Assembly: GCA_944472135.2 (NCBI GenBank)
Contig: OX235263.1
Coordinates: forward strand, 22,869,379-22,933,378
DNA length: 64,000 bases
Direction of reading: 5' to 3'
DNA from: Trichobilharzia regenti
Taxonomy: Eukaryota > Platyhelminthes > Trematoda > Strigeidida > Schistosomatidae
The notes below the pieces were generated by a model. That model was not told the origin of the DNA, ran no database searches, and saw nothing but the letters and a program-made list of their open reading frames with translations. Position 1 is the first letter of the stretch. Every line of letters starts with the position of its first letter. The position numbers and the translations under genes are program-made. Below, piece by piece: positions 22,535 to 32,150 of this stretch.

Positions 22535-23090
22535 CGACTCCCCCCTAGAGGTCCGGAGAGACAACCGGAAAATGATAAGTAAAACTATGAAGTAAATAAT
22601 AGTAGTAATAGCAACTTTTGGATAAAAATAGGGATATATTACAACATGCATAAACGCGAGAAGGTATGTGAATCATGTAAAGTCTGAAAGCATATGCAAT
22701 GAGTTTAGCAATAAAAATTGAAATAGAAAGTCATGTCACTTAAATTTGCACTAACCATGAACATAGATTTTTAATGTATAAAGAAAAATATGTAAATACA
22801 CAGTAATTAAGGAGGGGAAAGAAACATTTTAAAAAATATGGATTAAAGATCAATAGTTTTTGGAAAGGACACTACCTGTTTTTTCGGTGAGGTACATATG
22901 AATAAATAATAGTGATAGTAACATCAAAGTTTACGACGAAATACTAACGGTCATGATGATAATGTCTAAACGAAAAAGATAATAATAATCTTTAATTATT
23001 TTTCTTTTGTTAGTCCTCAAAATGAACGTAGCGAGCCGGTTTACTGATTTGCCGACCACTACGTGTGTGATATGGAGGGAGGATAAGACT
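22535..23090 (-). other. Element Y: last residues of pol, 3' untranslated region, polypurine tract
   Basis: On the minus strand, coding resumes after the solo LTR with LILPPYHTRSGRQISKPARY and ends HFED at about 23010, the typical basic end of gypsy pol. An AT-rich 3' untranslated stretch and the polypurine tract follow. It is the reverse complement of 27497-28052 in X. Confidence 0.8.
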
Positions 23091-23571
23091 TGTGGAGTAC
23101 GTAACAATGTGATTGTACACTTTTTGGTTACTTGTATAAATTCGAGATATTGTACATAATTTTTGTTTAAAACGCTTCTTGTTGAAATATACATAACTTC
23201 CTGGGACAATTGAAAAATACACTCTGCTGTTGGAGACTTCGTCTTCTCCCTGGTCACTTCTGCTTACTTGCTCCACTCACACCGTGTTGTATACTTCGGA
23301 TTTATTGTAGGAGCCTACTACTCTCAACCGAAGACATTTCTACAACCGGAACACAGCAGCTACAGCAGACGCAGTCCAAACAATTAACGTGCCTGTGGAT
23401 TATATAATAAATTTGTAGCCGAGGACTTAGACGTTATCTTCAAGTAGTCCTTTTTGTTGCTATGACTCGTCACTGTATTTTTGGTAATATATTGTGATTT
23501 AACACTCCACTGACTTGGATTATTACTTTTATACTTGGAATGTTAGTGAACTCTAATATTAGTCCCCTACA
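23091..23571 (+). repeat. Solo LTR inside the pol end of element Y
   Basis: 481 bp LTR of the same family, opposite to Y's orientation, flanked by GACT duplicates (23087-23090 and 23572-23575). This is the very site (AGTC on the other strand) at which Y sits in X. Confidence 0.9.
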
Positions 23572-24172
23572 GACTTGGTGCCGGTGGAGTCGATTCGGGT
23601 GTTTGATTATTTGATTGCGCAGCTGCCGATGTAGATTCGAAGTCGTTGTCGGTGTATGCGGGTTTGATTCGATCAATTGAAACAGTCTCTCGTCTTCCAT
23701 TCTTGTTCACTGTAAAGTGTTTGTCTGAACGTTTAATAACTTGAAAGGGTCCTTCGTATGGAGGTTGCAATCCTTTTCTGATGACGTCGACTCGAATGAA
23801 GACGAATTTGCAAGTTTGTAGATGTTTGTTGATCTGATCTCTTCGGGGAGATTGTCGAGGTGCTGTTGGTTGAAGTTGAAGCATTTGTCTAGTTAATCTG
23901 TTAGTGAAGTCGGCAATGTTCACGTCTGTGGAATCGGCTGAGGGGACTAGCTGTCCAGGCAAGGTTAGGTTGGTGCCATAGACAAGTTGAGCCGGTGTAC
24001 ATCCTAAATCTTCTTTGATAGCAGAACGGATACCAAGTAAAATCAAAGGTAAGTATTCACTCCACTTAGATGTATCATTCTGCGCCATCAGGGAGCTTTT
24101 CAGTTGTCTGTGGAATCTTTCCACTAGACCATTCGCTGCCGGATGATAGGCTGTTGTGGAGATATGTTTCAC
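23572..24172 (-). pseudogene. pol: Element Y pol: integrase C-terminal part
   Basis: Counterpart of 21454-22053, nearly identical: [28 protein letters not shown] and a tail ending PESTPPAPSL at the solo LTR. It lacks the integrase zinc-binding domain and first catalytic Asp because of the shared deletion (24226-24238), and is interrupted by the solo LTR before the last 27 or so residues. Confidence 0.8.
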
Positions 24173-24186
24173 TCCCAGAAGTCTCG

Positions 24187-25989
24187 TCAGTTCGCGAAAG
24201 AGTGTCGATTGGAATTGAGGAGAGAATCGGCTACCACGTTCGCATCCCCTTTGATGTACTGAATGTCGGTTGAAAATTGGGAGATATAATCCAACTGTCT
24301 GGCTTCTCTAGGGGAGTGTTTATCAAGTGAAGTAGTGAAAGCATGACACAGGGGCTTGTGGTCAGTAAAAATAGTGAAATGCCGGCCCTGTAGTAAGTAA
24401 CTGAAATGCTTCACTGCAAGATATATGGCCAGCAATTCTCTCCCAAAAGTGCTGTATCGTGTCTGAGCCGGTTCCAACTTCTTAGAAAAGAATGCGAGTG
24501 GGGTGACTTCGCCCTTCATCTTTTGTTGTAATACTGCCCCTACAGCTACTTGGGAGGCATCTGTGCACAAAATAAGCGACGCTTCGGGGTTGATATGGGA
24601 TAGCATAGTGACTCTGGATAAGGCATCTTTTGCGTTGCAAAATGATTCGCGTGCTTCAGCTGACCACTGAAACTTTTTAGGATCATTTTTAAGGAGGTCG
24701 GTTAACGGCTGGACGATGGAGGCACACGAAGGAATGAAACGCCGATAGAAATTAAACATCCCCAAAAAACGTCTGACCTTCTTGAGTGAATCTGGTTCGG
24801 GGAAGTTTTTGATGGACTCTATCTTTTCCTCCGTAGGCGTAATACCATTCGCGGTTATGTGGTGTCCCAGAAACTGTATAGAGGAGACACCGAATATGCA
24901 CTTTTTGGGGTTAATGACGACTCCATATTGCTCAAATCGTTGAAATAAGATGGTGAGGTGATCAGTATGTTCTTCGGGCGACGAGCTAGCAATTAAAACG
25001 TCATCGATATATACAAATACAAAGTCCAAACCTTGTGTGACCTGATCCATGAAACGTTGGAAGGATTGTGCTGCGTTCTTTAGGCCAAATGGCATGCGGA
25101 GAAATTCAAACAAACCGAAAGGTGTGATGATGGCCGTTTTTTCGATATCCTCTTGGGCAACTGGTATTTGGTGATAGGCCCTGACCAAGTCTACTTTAGA
25201 AAAAATGGTTTTTCCGTGTAATGTCAGGGAGAAATCATGAAGATGAGGAATAGGATAACGGTCGGGAACTGTGGCATTGTTTAAATGTCGGTAATCCCCA
25301 CATGGCCTCCAATCATGATCAGCTTTAGGCACCATGTGTAAGGGCGAAGACCAAGGACTATTGGAGGGTCTGATGATGCCGAGCTGCATCATGTGTTCAA
25401 ATTCTGCCTTGGCTGCTGCCAATTTGTCCGGGGGTAATCTACGGGGACGAGCACGAACTGGTTGACCCGTAGTAACTATCTTGTGAGTAACTGTGTGAGG
25501 GACGTCCTCGATGTTGTACGACGGCTTAAGAATTTTAGGGAAACGGTGAAGTAGGGAGGAAAAAGGGCAATCTGCTGGTCTTTCAATACTGATATTATAG
25601 ACAGAATAGCTGGAGATAATTCCATGGATCTTTAGATGGGTGTTGTTATCAATCAGTTTTTTATTGTTGACGTCAACTAACAGGTTGAAATTACTCAAGA
25701 AATCTGCTCCGAGGATGGCGTGACTGACGTCGGCTACTATGAAAATCCATGTGAAACGCCGACGTAAACCTAGATCCAGTATGAGGGATTGCTCTCCATA
25801 CGTCTGTATGCTTGTGTGGTTAGCTGCCCGGAGAGACAGTTTTCCGGGTGTCCGTGTAGATCGCCTGGATAGTGAAGGAGGGATTACGCTAACTTCTGCT
25901 CCCGTGTCTACCAGGAATAAAGTGTCTGAAGTTTTATCCTTCACATAGAAGAGGCGACTTGTTTGCTTGCCAGTAACAGCTGTCGCCAT
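24187..25989 (-). CDS. pol: Element Y pol: protease-RT-RNase H
   Basis: Counterpart of X pol with all protease ([10 protein letters not shown]), RT ([10 protein letters not shown]) and RNase H ([12 protein letters not shown]) motifs intact. Small differences such as [10 protein letters not shown] versus [10 protein letters not shown] show that X and Y are separate copies and not one sequence mirrored exactly. The ATG at 25989 overlaps the gag stop as TGATG. It ends early at the same deletion junction as X. Confidence 0.9.
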   Translation of the reverse strand: MATAVTGKQTSRLFYVKDKTSDTLFLVDTGAEVSVIPPSLSRRSTRTPGKLSLRAANHTSIQTYGEQSLILDLGLRRRFTWIFIVADVSHAILGADFLSNFNLLVDVNNKKLIDNNTHLKIHGIISSYSVYNISIERPADCPFSSLLHRFPKILKPSYNIEDVPHTVTHKIVTTGQPVRARPRRLPPDKLAAAKAEFEHMMQLGIIRPSNSPWSSPLHMVPKADHDWRPCGDYRHLNNATVPDRYPIPHLHDFSLTLHGKTIFSKVDLVRAYHQIPVAQEDIEKTAIITPFGLFEFLRMPFGLKNAAQSFQRFMDQVTQGLDFVFVYIDDVLIASSSPEEHTDHLTILFQRFEQYGVVINPKKCIFGVSSIQFLGHHITANGITPTEEKIESIKNFPEPDSLKKVRRFLGMFNFYRRFIPSCASIVQPLTDLLKNDPKKFQWSAEARESFCNAKDALSRVTMLSHINPEASLILCTDASQVAVGAVLQQKMKGEVTPLAFFSKKLEPAQTRYSTFGRELLAIYLAVKHFSYLLQGRHFTIFTDHKPLCHAFTTSLDKHSPREARQLDYISQFSTDIQYIKGDANVVADSLLNSNRHSFAN

Positions 25990-26876
25990 CACTGTCTGGC
26001 TGAGGCGTTTCCCTGAGCCTGGTTGGCTTCGCTAAAGCTGCACGGTTTTACACATTTCAGGGCATGACGTCCAAACTTCCAGTGATACCAGCATATATTG
26101 CTATCCCGAGAAGACGTGTAAGAACGCTGTCGTGAGAAGGATCGTCGTCGTGATGGTGACCTTCTTTGTGAACTCCGTCTCCGGACTTGTCGATCAGACT
26201 TATTAGTTTCCAACTTGTCAATCCTTGCCGCTAAGTCTGCAATGGCGGCGAGTATCGGTGTGTCTGCCGTGGGTGTGGAATGACACGGTGTGGCACTATC
26301 AGATGCTACGTGACTTATGGTGTTATCGGATAAAACATCCAAAATACTATCTGCCATGTCACTTAGTTGGTCTAAGTCATACGACTTTCCTGAGATGATT
26401 AAAATTTGCTGGACATTTCTAGGTAAACGTTGCAACCACATCTGTTTCAGCACTACCTCGTCTACTTTATGATTTCCGATTAACTGGCGCATGTGCCTGA
26501 GCAGCTGGGATGGTTTACGTGGGCCTAGTTCACAGCCTGTGAGCAATTGTTGGATTCTTTTCTCATCCGACAAACTGGTACGTTGTATGAGGAGGGCTTT
26601 AAGTTTATCAAATTGATGTTCCGTCGGAGGATCTTCGATGAAATCGCTGATTTCTGTCAATACTGACGGAGGGAGTTCTGCCAGCACCATACCATATTTG
26701 GCTATTTGGGACTTAATGCCCCGTGCTTCTAGCAACGGTTCAATTACCGCAAACCAAATCCTTGGTTCTGCGAAACCGTATTGGGGTAAACGAAAATCAG
26801 TGATGGCATTTATTGTGGCATTTGTCTCGCTATTAGTTGTCTGCTCGTTTGATGTACCGGACTGAGGTGATGACAT
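25989..26876 (-). CDS. gag: Element Y gag
   Basis: Counterpart of X gag from ATG 26876 (MSSPQSG), intact to the TGA that overlaps pol. Differences from X include [15 protein letters not shown] versus [15 protein letters not shown] and NKSDRQ versus NRSDRR. Same Arg/Ser-rich stretch and terminal Cys-His motif. Confidence 0.85.
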   Translation of the reverse strand: MSSPQSGTSNEQTTNSETNATINAITDFRLPQYGFAEPRIWFAVIEPLLEARGIKSQIAKYGMVLAELPPSVLTEISDFIEDPPTEHQFDKLKALLIQRTSLSDEKRIQQLLTGCELGPRKPSQLLRHMRQLIGNHKVDEVVLKQMWLQRLPRNVQQILIISGKSYDLDQLSDMADSILDVLSDNTISHVASDSATPCHSTPTADTPILAAIADLAARIDKLETNKSDRQVRRRSSQRRSPSRRRSFSRQRSYTSSRDSNICWYHWKFGRHALKCVKPCSFSEANQAQGNASARQ

Positions 26877-27015
26877 TATATATATGAGGTTATTGGTGCA
26901 AATTAGGATACAAATATAAACCACACACAAAATCACAATGAATATAAAAATAGCAAAAATAAGAATATGAATATGCCAAAATAATCCGTGTTCTTATCGG
27001 GCTCACCAATTAATT

Positions 27016-27496
27016 TGTAGGGGACTAATATTAGAGTTCACTAACATTCCAAGTATAAAAGTAATAATCCAAGTCAGTGGAGTGTTAAATCACAATATAT
27101 TACCAAAAATACAGTGACGAGTTATAGCAACAAAAAGGATTACTTGAAGATAACGTCTAAGTCCTCGGCTACAAATTAATTATATAATCCACAGGCACGT
27201 TAATTGTTTGGACTGCGTCTGCTGTAGCTGCTGTGTTCCGGTTGTAGAAATGTCTTCGGTTGAGAGTAGTAGGCTCCTACAATAAATCCGAAGTATACAA
27301 CACGGTGTGAGTGGAGCAAGTAAGCAGAAGTGACCAGGGAGAAGACGAAGTCTCCAACAGCAGAGTGTATTTTTCAATTGTACACGGAAGTTATGTATAT
27401 TTCAACAAGAAGCGTTTTAAACAAAAATTATGTACAATATCTCGAATTTATACAAGTAACCAAAAAGTGTACAATCACATTGTTACGTACTCCACA
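27016..27496 (-). repeat. 5' LTR of element Y
   Basis: 481 bp, reverse orientation, followed (minus sense) by AATTAATTGGTGAGCCCG as in X. Confidence 0.9.
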
Positions 27497-28052
27497 AGTC
27501 TTATCCTCCCTCCATATCACACACGTAGTGGTCGGCAAATCAGTAAACCGGCTCGCTACGTTCATTTTGAGGACTAACAAAAGAAAAATAATTAAAGATT
27601 ATTATTATCTTTTTCGTTTAGACATTATCATCATGACCGTTAGTATTTCGTCGTAAACTTTGATGTTACTATCACTATTATTTATTCATATGTACCTCAC
27701 CGAAAAAACAGGTAGTGTCCTTTCCAAAAACTATTGATCTTTAATCCATATTTTTTAAAATGTTTCTTTCCCCTCCTTAATTACTGTGTATTTACATATT
27801 TTTCTTTATACATTAAAAATCTATGTTCATGGTTAGTGCAAATTTAAGTGACATGACTTTCTATTTCAATTTTTATTGCTAAACTCATTGCATATGCTTT
27901 CAGACTTTACATGATTCACATACCTTCTCGCGTTTATGCATGTTGTAATATATCCCTATTTTTATCCAAAAGTTGCTATTACTACTATTATTTACTTCAT
28001 AGTTTTACTTATCATTTTCCGGTTGTCTCTCCGGACCTCTAGGGGGGAGCCG
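27497..28052 (+). other. Element X: last residues of pol, 3' untranslated region, polypurine tract
   Basis: Plus-strand continuation of X after the Y insertion: pol end PPYHTRSGRQISKPARY to a stop near 27577, AT-rich 3' untranslated region, then AGGGGGGAG (28041-28049) beside the 3' LTR. Confidence 0.8.
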
Positions 28053-28533
28053 TGTGGAGTACGTAACAATGTGATTGTACACTTTTTGGTTACTTGTATA
28101 AATTCGAGATATTGTACATAATTTTTGTTTAAAACGCTTCTTGTTGAAATATACATAACTTCCTGGGACAATTGAAAAATACACTCTGCTGTTGGAGACT
28201 TCGTCTTCTCCCTGGTCACTTCTGCTTACTTGCTCCACTCACACCGTGTTGTATACTTCGGATTTATTGTAGGAGCCTACTACTCTCAACCGAAGACATT
28301 TCTACAACCGGAACACAGCAGCTACAGCAGACGCAGTCCAAACAATTAACGTGCCTGTGGATTATATAATAAATTTGTAGCCGAGGACTTAGACGTTATC
28401 TTCAAGTAATCCTTTTTGTTGCTATGACTCGTCACTGTATATTTGGTTATATATTGTGATTTAACACTCCACTGACTTGGATTATTACTTTTATACTTGG
28501 AATGTTAGTGAACTCTAATATTAGTCCCCTACA
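28053..28533 (+). repeat. 3' LTR of element X
   Basis: 481 bp, direct repeat of 18130-18610, follows the polypurine tract and abuts element W sequence at 28534. Confidence 0.9.
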
Positions 28534-28590
28534 TGTTGCTGAACTTGTAGTGGAGGTTTTCATTCGATGAGATTGAGTAATTTGAAAAGT

Positions 28591-29409
28591 TTAAAGACAC
28601 ATTGACTCCATTTTGCTAGACAGCTTGGGAGAATCATAAGAATGTTGAGCAGCATAAGTATTCGAACTTCTGCAAAGAGTCTTGATGTGTCCAAATTTAC
28701 CACATTTGTGACACTTAGCACTCCGAAAACGGCAAGTGCTTCGTAGATGTAACTTTCCACAGGATAAACACGATTTAATGTTTTTGATCTCTGGCTGCAT
28801 TCTATTACCTGTGGACGACAGTTTGGATTGCTTTCCATGAACATTTGTATTTTCGACTTTAGAAAGCATAACATCAGACACTGACGTAGTGGAAGCAGAG
28901 TATTCATTATTGACATCTTCATATGTAATACATAAATATTTAGCAGTTTGAAACGTACAAGAAGGAATCTGAATTAACTCTTTCTCTAACTTAGGAATAT
29001 TGATTCCAGCAATTAGACGATCACGTAGTTGAGTATGCAGCTGATCTCCAAAGTTACACTTTGAAGTTTGAATTTGAAGTTGAAGAATGAAGTCTCTAAT
29101 CTTCTGGTTGGGAGAACGTACCAGTTTGTTGAAGTGAGCCCTCTCTCTGGTCTCAAAAGTAGTTACATGAAAGTGATGTATCAGAAGTTCACGGATCTTG
29201 TCATATGACAGAGAAATGGGTTTATCTGGAAACGCCAGATTCTTCACCAGGCTATATGCATCTAGCCCAATAGTAGTGATGAAATGTGCTGGAAGTTTGT
29301 CATCCCGAACATTCTTTGAAATGCACCACGCATCGAAGCATTCCAAAAAATCAGCAATCTCCCGCGGAGTAGCATTTATAGGAAGTTTTCCCAGGTTATT
29401 TAGTTCCAT
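28591..29409 (-). CDS. gag: Element W gag with zinc knuckle
   Basis: 272 codons from ATG 29409, which lies only about a dozen bases inside the 5' LTR. Capsid-like part FLECFDAWCISKNVRDDKLP and KIRDFILQLQIQTSKCNF, then two Cys/His clusters: CLSCGKLHLRSTC and CHKCGKFGHIKTLC, the second a true CX2CX4HX4C knuckle for RNA binding. Gag of the gypsy type. The ORF is intact although its element lacks pol; if transcribed it could still form particles with enzymes supplied in trans. It ends near the X insertion (28534). Confidence 0.8.
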   Translation of the reverse strand: MELNNLGKLPINATPREIADFLECFDAWCISKNVRDDKLPAHFITTIGLDAYSLVKNLAFPDKPISLSYDKIRELLIHHFHVTTFETRERAHFNKLVRSPNQKIRDFILQLQIQTSKCNFGDQLHTQLRDRLIAGINIPKLEKELIQIPSCTFQTAKYLCITYEDVNNEYSASTTSVSDVMLSKVENTNVHGKQSKLSSTGNRMQPEIKNIKSCLSCGKLHLRSTCRFRSAKCHKCGKFGHIKTLCRSSNTYAAQHSYDSPKLSSKMESMCL

Positions 29410-29422
29410 CGCGACGCCAATT

Positions 29423-29614
29423 TGTAGTAATTTATTGTAATCGTAATATTAGTATTTCGAGATGACCGAATTACAAGAATCCAAACAAAACACAGAGAGG
29501 GCAGAACTCAGGAATTTGTATTTAGCGGAATTATTATGCAATTCATATATGAAATATTAACAATCAACAGTAAGTATTTAAACAATACAGAGATAGAAAT
29601 TGTCAATCACCACA
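29423..29614 (-). repeat. 5' LTR of element W
   Basis: 192 bp; see the partner at 17380-17571. The bases just inside, TTGGCGTCGCGATGG in minus sense, may include the primer-binding site and the gag ATG. Confidence 0.9.
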
Positions 29615-29843
29615 GCAGACATTGTGGCTACTCGACGCTCACAACGTAAATCAAAAGGCACTTGCGAAGAGTACGATCGTGTATTGTAGCAGTAGTCAAA
29701 TTCGAAATTGTGTCAAGTTAATATTCAACAATAAATTGAGAAATGTTTGCGAAGTACATATAAAATCGGTCTGTATACACATATAATACAGGCATACAAA
29801 TTAGATTAAAAAGCATTTTAACAGTTGGTATAGGGGTACTACA
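29615..29843 (-). repeat. 5' LTR of element V, outer part
   Basis: Continuation of 17304-17379 after W, starting with the duplicated GCAGA. It ends at GGTACTACA, followed by the CGAC duplicate. Confidence 0.9.
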
Positions 29844-30210
29844 CGACCATTGTTTGCTAATAAGGTGGCTGGAAATTCAGAGTCGCCGAGTTCTGACTCG
29901 GATTCTTGTGATGGTGGAGATGCTGGCTCAGTGAAGAAGTCAGTAGTTGCGGCTGCAGATCGTTGTTGAGCGGTACGCTACAGGGCACACCATGGCCCAT
30001 GCAGAATAAGAAGGTTGTAGCTTCAGAATCCAGTTCTTACTCCACAACTTTGCAAGATATTACTACTCAAAGTAAACATATTAAAGATGCTTTAGAGATT
30101 CACGATGAATGGCCTGGGTCATCTGCTGCTGTTGTTTGGGGTCCTCCGGATGGTGAGAACAAATGGTGGCTGGAGACAGCTGGTGGTATGGATCAAAATG
30201 GTCCCCAATA
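29844..30210 (+). other. Unrecognised coding-like stretch beside element V
   Basis: Two consecutive open stretches in different frames. One reads from 29844 as RPLFANKVAGNSE and a Ser/Asp-rich part, with a stop at about 29968. The other runs from about 29963 to 30209 and contains HIKDALEIHDEWPG and WWLETAGGMDQNGPQ. Codon use looks coding and neither resembles a family I know. It could be the continuation of the interrupted old element, or a host exon pair. No splice pattern is clear. Confidence 0.3.
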
Positions 30211-31079
30211 GTGCAGATGAATTCATTCCTTGTGATTTGTCAATAACCAATAAGATTCCATTGTTCTTACATATTACTATTCTTTTTGCTTCATATTTCT
30301 GTATATTATCTCTTTTTTGAATCTCTCTTTATTCTCCTCTCTGGCTTTGTGTGCTACATGGAGTGAGAGTTGCAGCTCGAGCTGCTGCACATCGGTGCAA
30401 CGTTCTACGCTGAAAACAATAATACAACCACTTCTACTAACTTGATAACAACCCTGTTGATTTCTAATGACTGGATGCTTGTGTGCTTGCTTTTCTAACT
30501 CCTTATAACTCTTGTATTTCTCTAAAACTCCTGCACAATTCCATATTTTCCTTCCTTTCGATGCACATCCTGATCAGAAATCATTCATCCATCCTTTTGC
30601 GTAACTAAGTTACACTTATTCAACTTCTGTTCGACATTCACTATCATTGACAATTATGTTTTTTAATAACTTATCACCACCACCATCTTACTGATCTTTA
30701 ACACCCCTAGTTCCAGTGTGATTATTTATCACATTTTTCGAAATATTTTGATAACGTAAATAATAGTCCTAACTAATACTTATTCTTGTCTGACAAACTT
30801 AATGTACAAACACATACAAAAATAATTATATGCCATTGTGATTGTATACCCAAGTGAATGAATTCGCCGGAATGTGACTCTTCGCTGAAGCAAGTGTGTT
30901 GTTTTTATTAATATGTGGATGAAGATTATTCATGAATTAACTTATAAACTAGTACAATTTAATTTGCTTACATATGTGGTGGACCTTTTACTCTGTTAGC
31001 GTAGTATCCCAAATTGAAATAGAAAATAAAATACCAAATCAGTTTAGTTACGGGAAGAATATATTAAAGTTTCGTTATT

Positions 31080-31218
31080 TGGGTTTACAAAGATCCAAAA
31101 TCCACAATAAACGTAATAGATTCCAGAGGCGCTGAGAGAAGACTGCTCCAGTACTAATTCTCCAATGTTGACGTTGCCGGAGGTCGACCAAAGTACGTAG
31201 GAAGAAACTACGGTGTTC
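31080..31218 (-). other. Possible single exon, product unknown
   Basis: On the minus strand a CAAATTTTTGCAG acceptor-like sequence is followed by an open frame reading EHRSFFLRTLVDLRQRQHWR and onward, and a GT (CTTTGTAAAC) near 31090 could be a donor. A second frame is also open here. No family recognised; chance is possible. Confidence 0.2.
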
Positions 31219-31977
31219 CTGCAAAAATTTGAGATAGAAAGCAGGTGATTAAAATTGATCGATGGCAGTTGGGATGGTGGAGAAGACGGAGAGTCGGAGT
31301 CAGAACTATACATTTATTCAAAACCCGAGGTAAAGTTCAAAGTACTGAGTTTATGGTTAAAACAAAGTAGTGTAAAATATGTTCATTTCTTACATAGTAG
31401 TAAAATTTGGATAAGTTTATTTTTGAGGACTCCACACATATATTCTCTTCACGAATGGTACTAACTCTTGACTAATACCGATATTTTCCATAGTATTTTA
31501 ACATTACTATTCAACTGTATGGTTTTCATGAAAATGTAAGCAAAAATGACTTAGGAAGTAATATGAAAAATTCCTCTAATTAATTGAAAATCTGACAGCA
31601 AGTGCTAGTCAGTGTAATCACTTTTTATCTCTGTTCACTAACAAAACACTATCCTGTCTGTAAATCTATTTCAGTGCATACCTTTTCTAATAGACGACAT
31701 ATCGGATTTTAGCTATTACGACCGCTTACACAGAACACTTCCATGTTTTAGACAATTCGGGATGATTACAGGATTGATCACAAGCTGAAATCATTTAGAC
31801 AACTATCAGAAACCAAACATGGAGCACTGCACAGTCGTTTCGTCCTAGCTTAGGACTCGTCTCAGAATGCATCGACCATAGCTGCAACCCAGAACTGTAC
31901 TCTTAAGGGGTGATTTCGTAGATCATTCAGGCACTGGGATCCGCTGCTCCATGAATTCCAACTTCTGCCAGCTAGGT

Positions 31978-32150
31978 CGTGTCCCTGTGGTTGGTTGGTC
32001 TACGAACTTGCCTTATAACCGGAACGTCCCGCTTTCAAACCCCACTGGTTGAGTGCAGGTAAGGAGTCCAAAGCTGGGACAAAACAGCTGATCGGTGCTC
32101 CATAGTTTCTCAGTAGCTCTTTAACTGTTTCCAACTCATGATCGACCTTG
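31978..32150 (+). repeat. Smalpha-like SINE with decayed hammerhead
   Basis: tRNA-like head (GTCCCTGTGGTTGGTTGGTC, B-box-like CTTTCAAACCCC), then GGAGTCC...GGGACAAAACAGCTG where a hammerhead has GTCC...GGAC-GAAA, then the tail. Several core bases are changed, so cleavage is unlikely. Confidence 0.5.

Larger units (their letters stand above)
22054..27496 (-). mobile_element. Element Y: inverted copy of X inside X
   Basis: Minus-strand order: 5' LTR 27496-27016, gag 26876-25989, pol 25989-23572 with a solo LTR inserted at 23091-23571, end of pol and 3' untranslated region 23090-22548, polypurine tract about 22546-22538, 3' LTR 22534-22054. AGTC on both sides (22050-22053 and 27497-27500) is the target duplication. 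It shares the same integrase deletion as X and differs from X by a few per cent. Confidence 0.85.
18130..28533 (+). mobile_element. Element X: gypsy deletion derivative hosting inverted copy Y
   Basis: Plus-strand order: 5' LTR 18130-18610, primer-binding region, gag, pol with an internal deletion, the Y insertion (22054-27496), then the end of pol, 3' untranslated region, polypurine tract (28041-28049) and 3' LTR 28053-28533. All LTRs are 481 bp. Flanks AGTT (18126-18129) and TGTT (28534-28537) match at 3 of 4 bases. It is inserted in element W. The end of pol resumes at 27497 right after Y, which proves the nesting. Confidence 0.85.
17380..29614 (-). mobile_element. Element W: short-LTR gypsy-like retrotransposon, pol deleted
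   Basis: Bounded by identical-length 192-bp LTRs (17380-17571 and 29423-29614) beginning TGTAGTAATTT and ending ATCACCACA in plus sense. A perfect 5-bp target duplication GCAGA lies at 17375-17379 and 29615-29619, and the uninterrupted site is visible in V's other LTR. Coding is on the minus strand: gag (29409 to 28591) and the integrase tail (18084 to 17590). Protease, RT, RNase H and the integrase core are absent. Element X interrupts the remaining internal part. Confidence 0.85.
12395..29843 (-). mobile_element. Element V: Ty3/gypsy LTR retrotransposon with nested insertions
   Basis: Minus-strand gypsy element: 3' LTR 12395-12693, internal region 12694-17303, 5' LTR 17304-17379 continued at 29615-29843. 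The 5' LTR is split by element W. Flanking CGAC at 12391-12394 and 29844-29847 is a 4-bp target-site duplication. The internal region codes for gag, protease, RT, RNase H and integrase, but pol has three frame breaks. It landed in an older BEL/Pao element. The tRNA-primer region GTGAGCCCGA is shared with element X. Confidence 0.85.
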
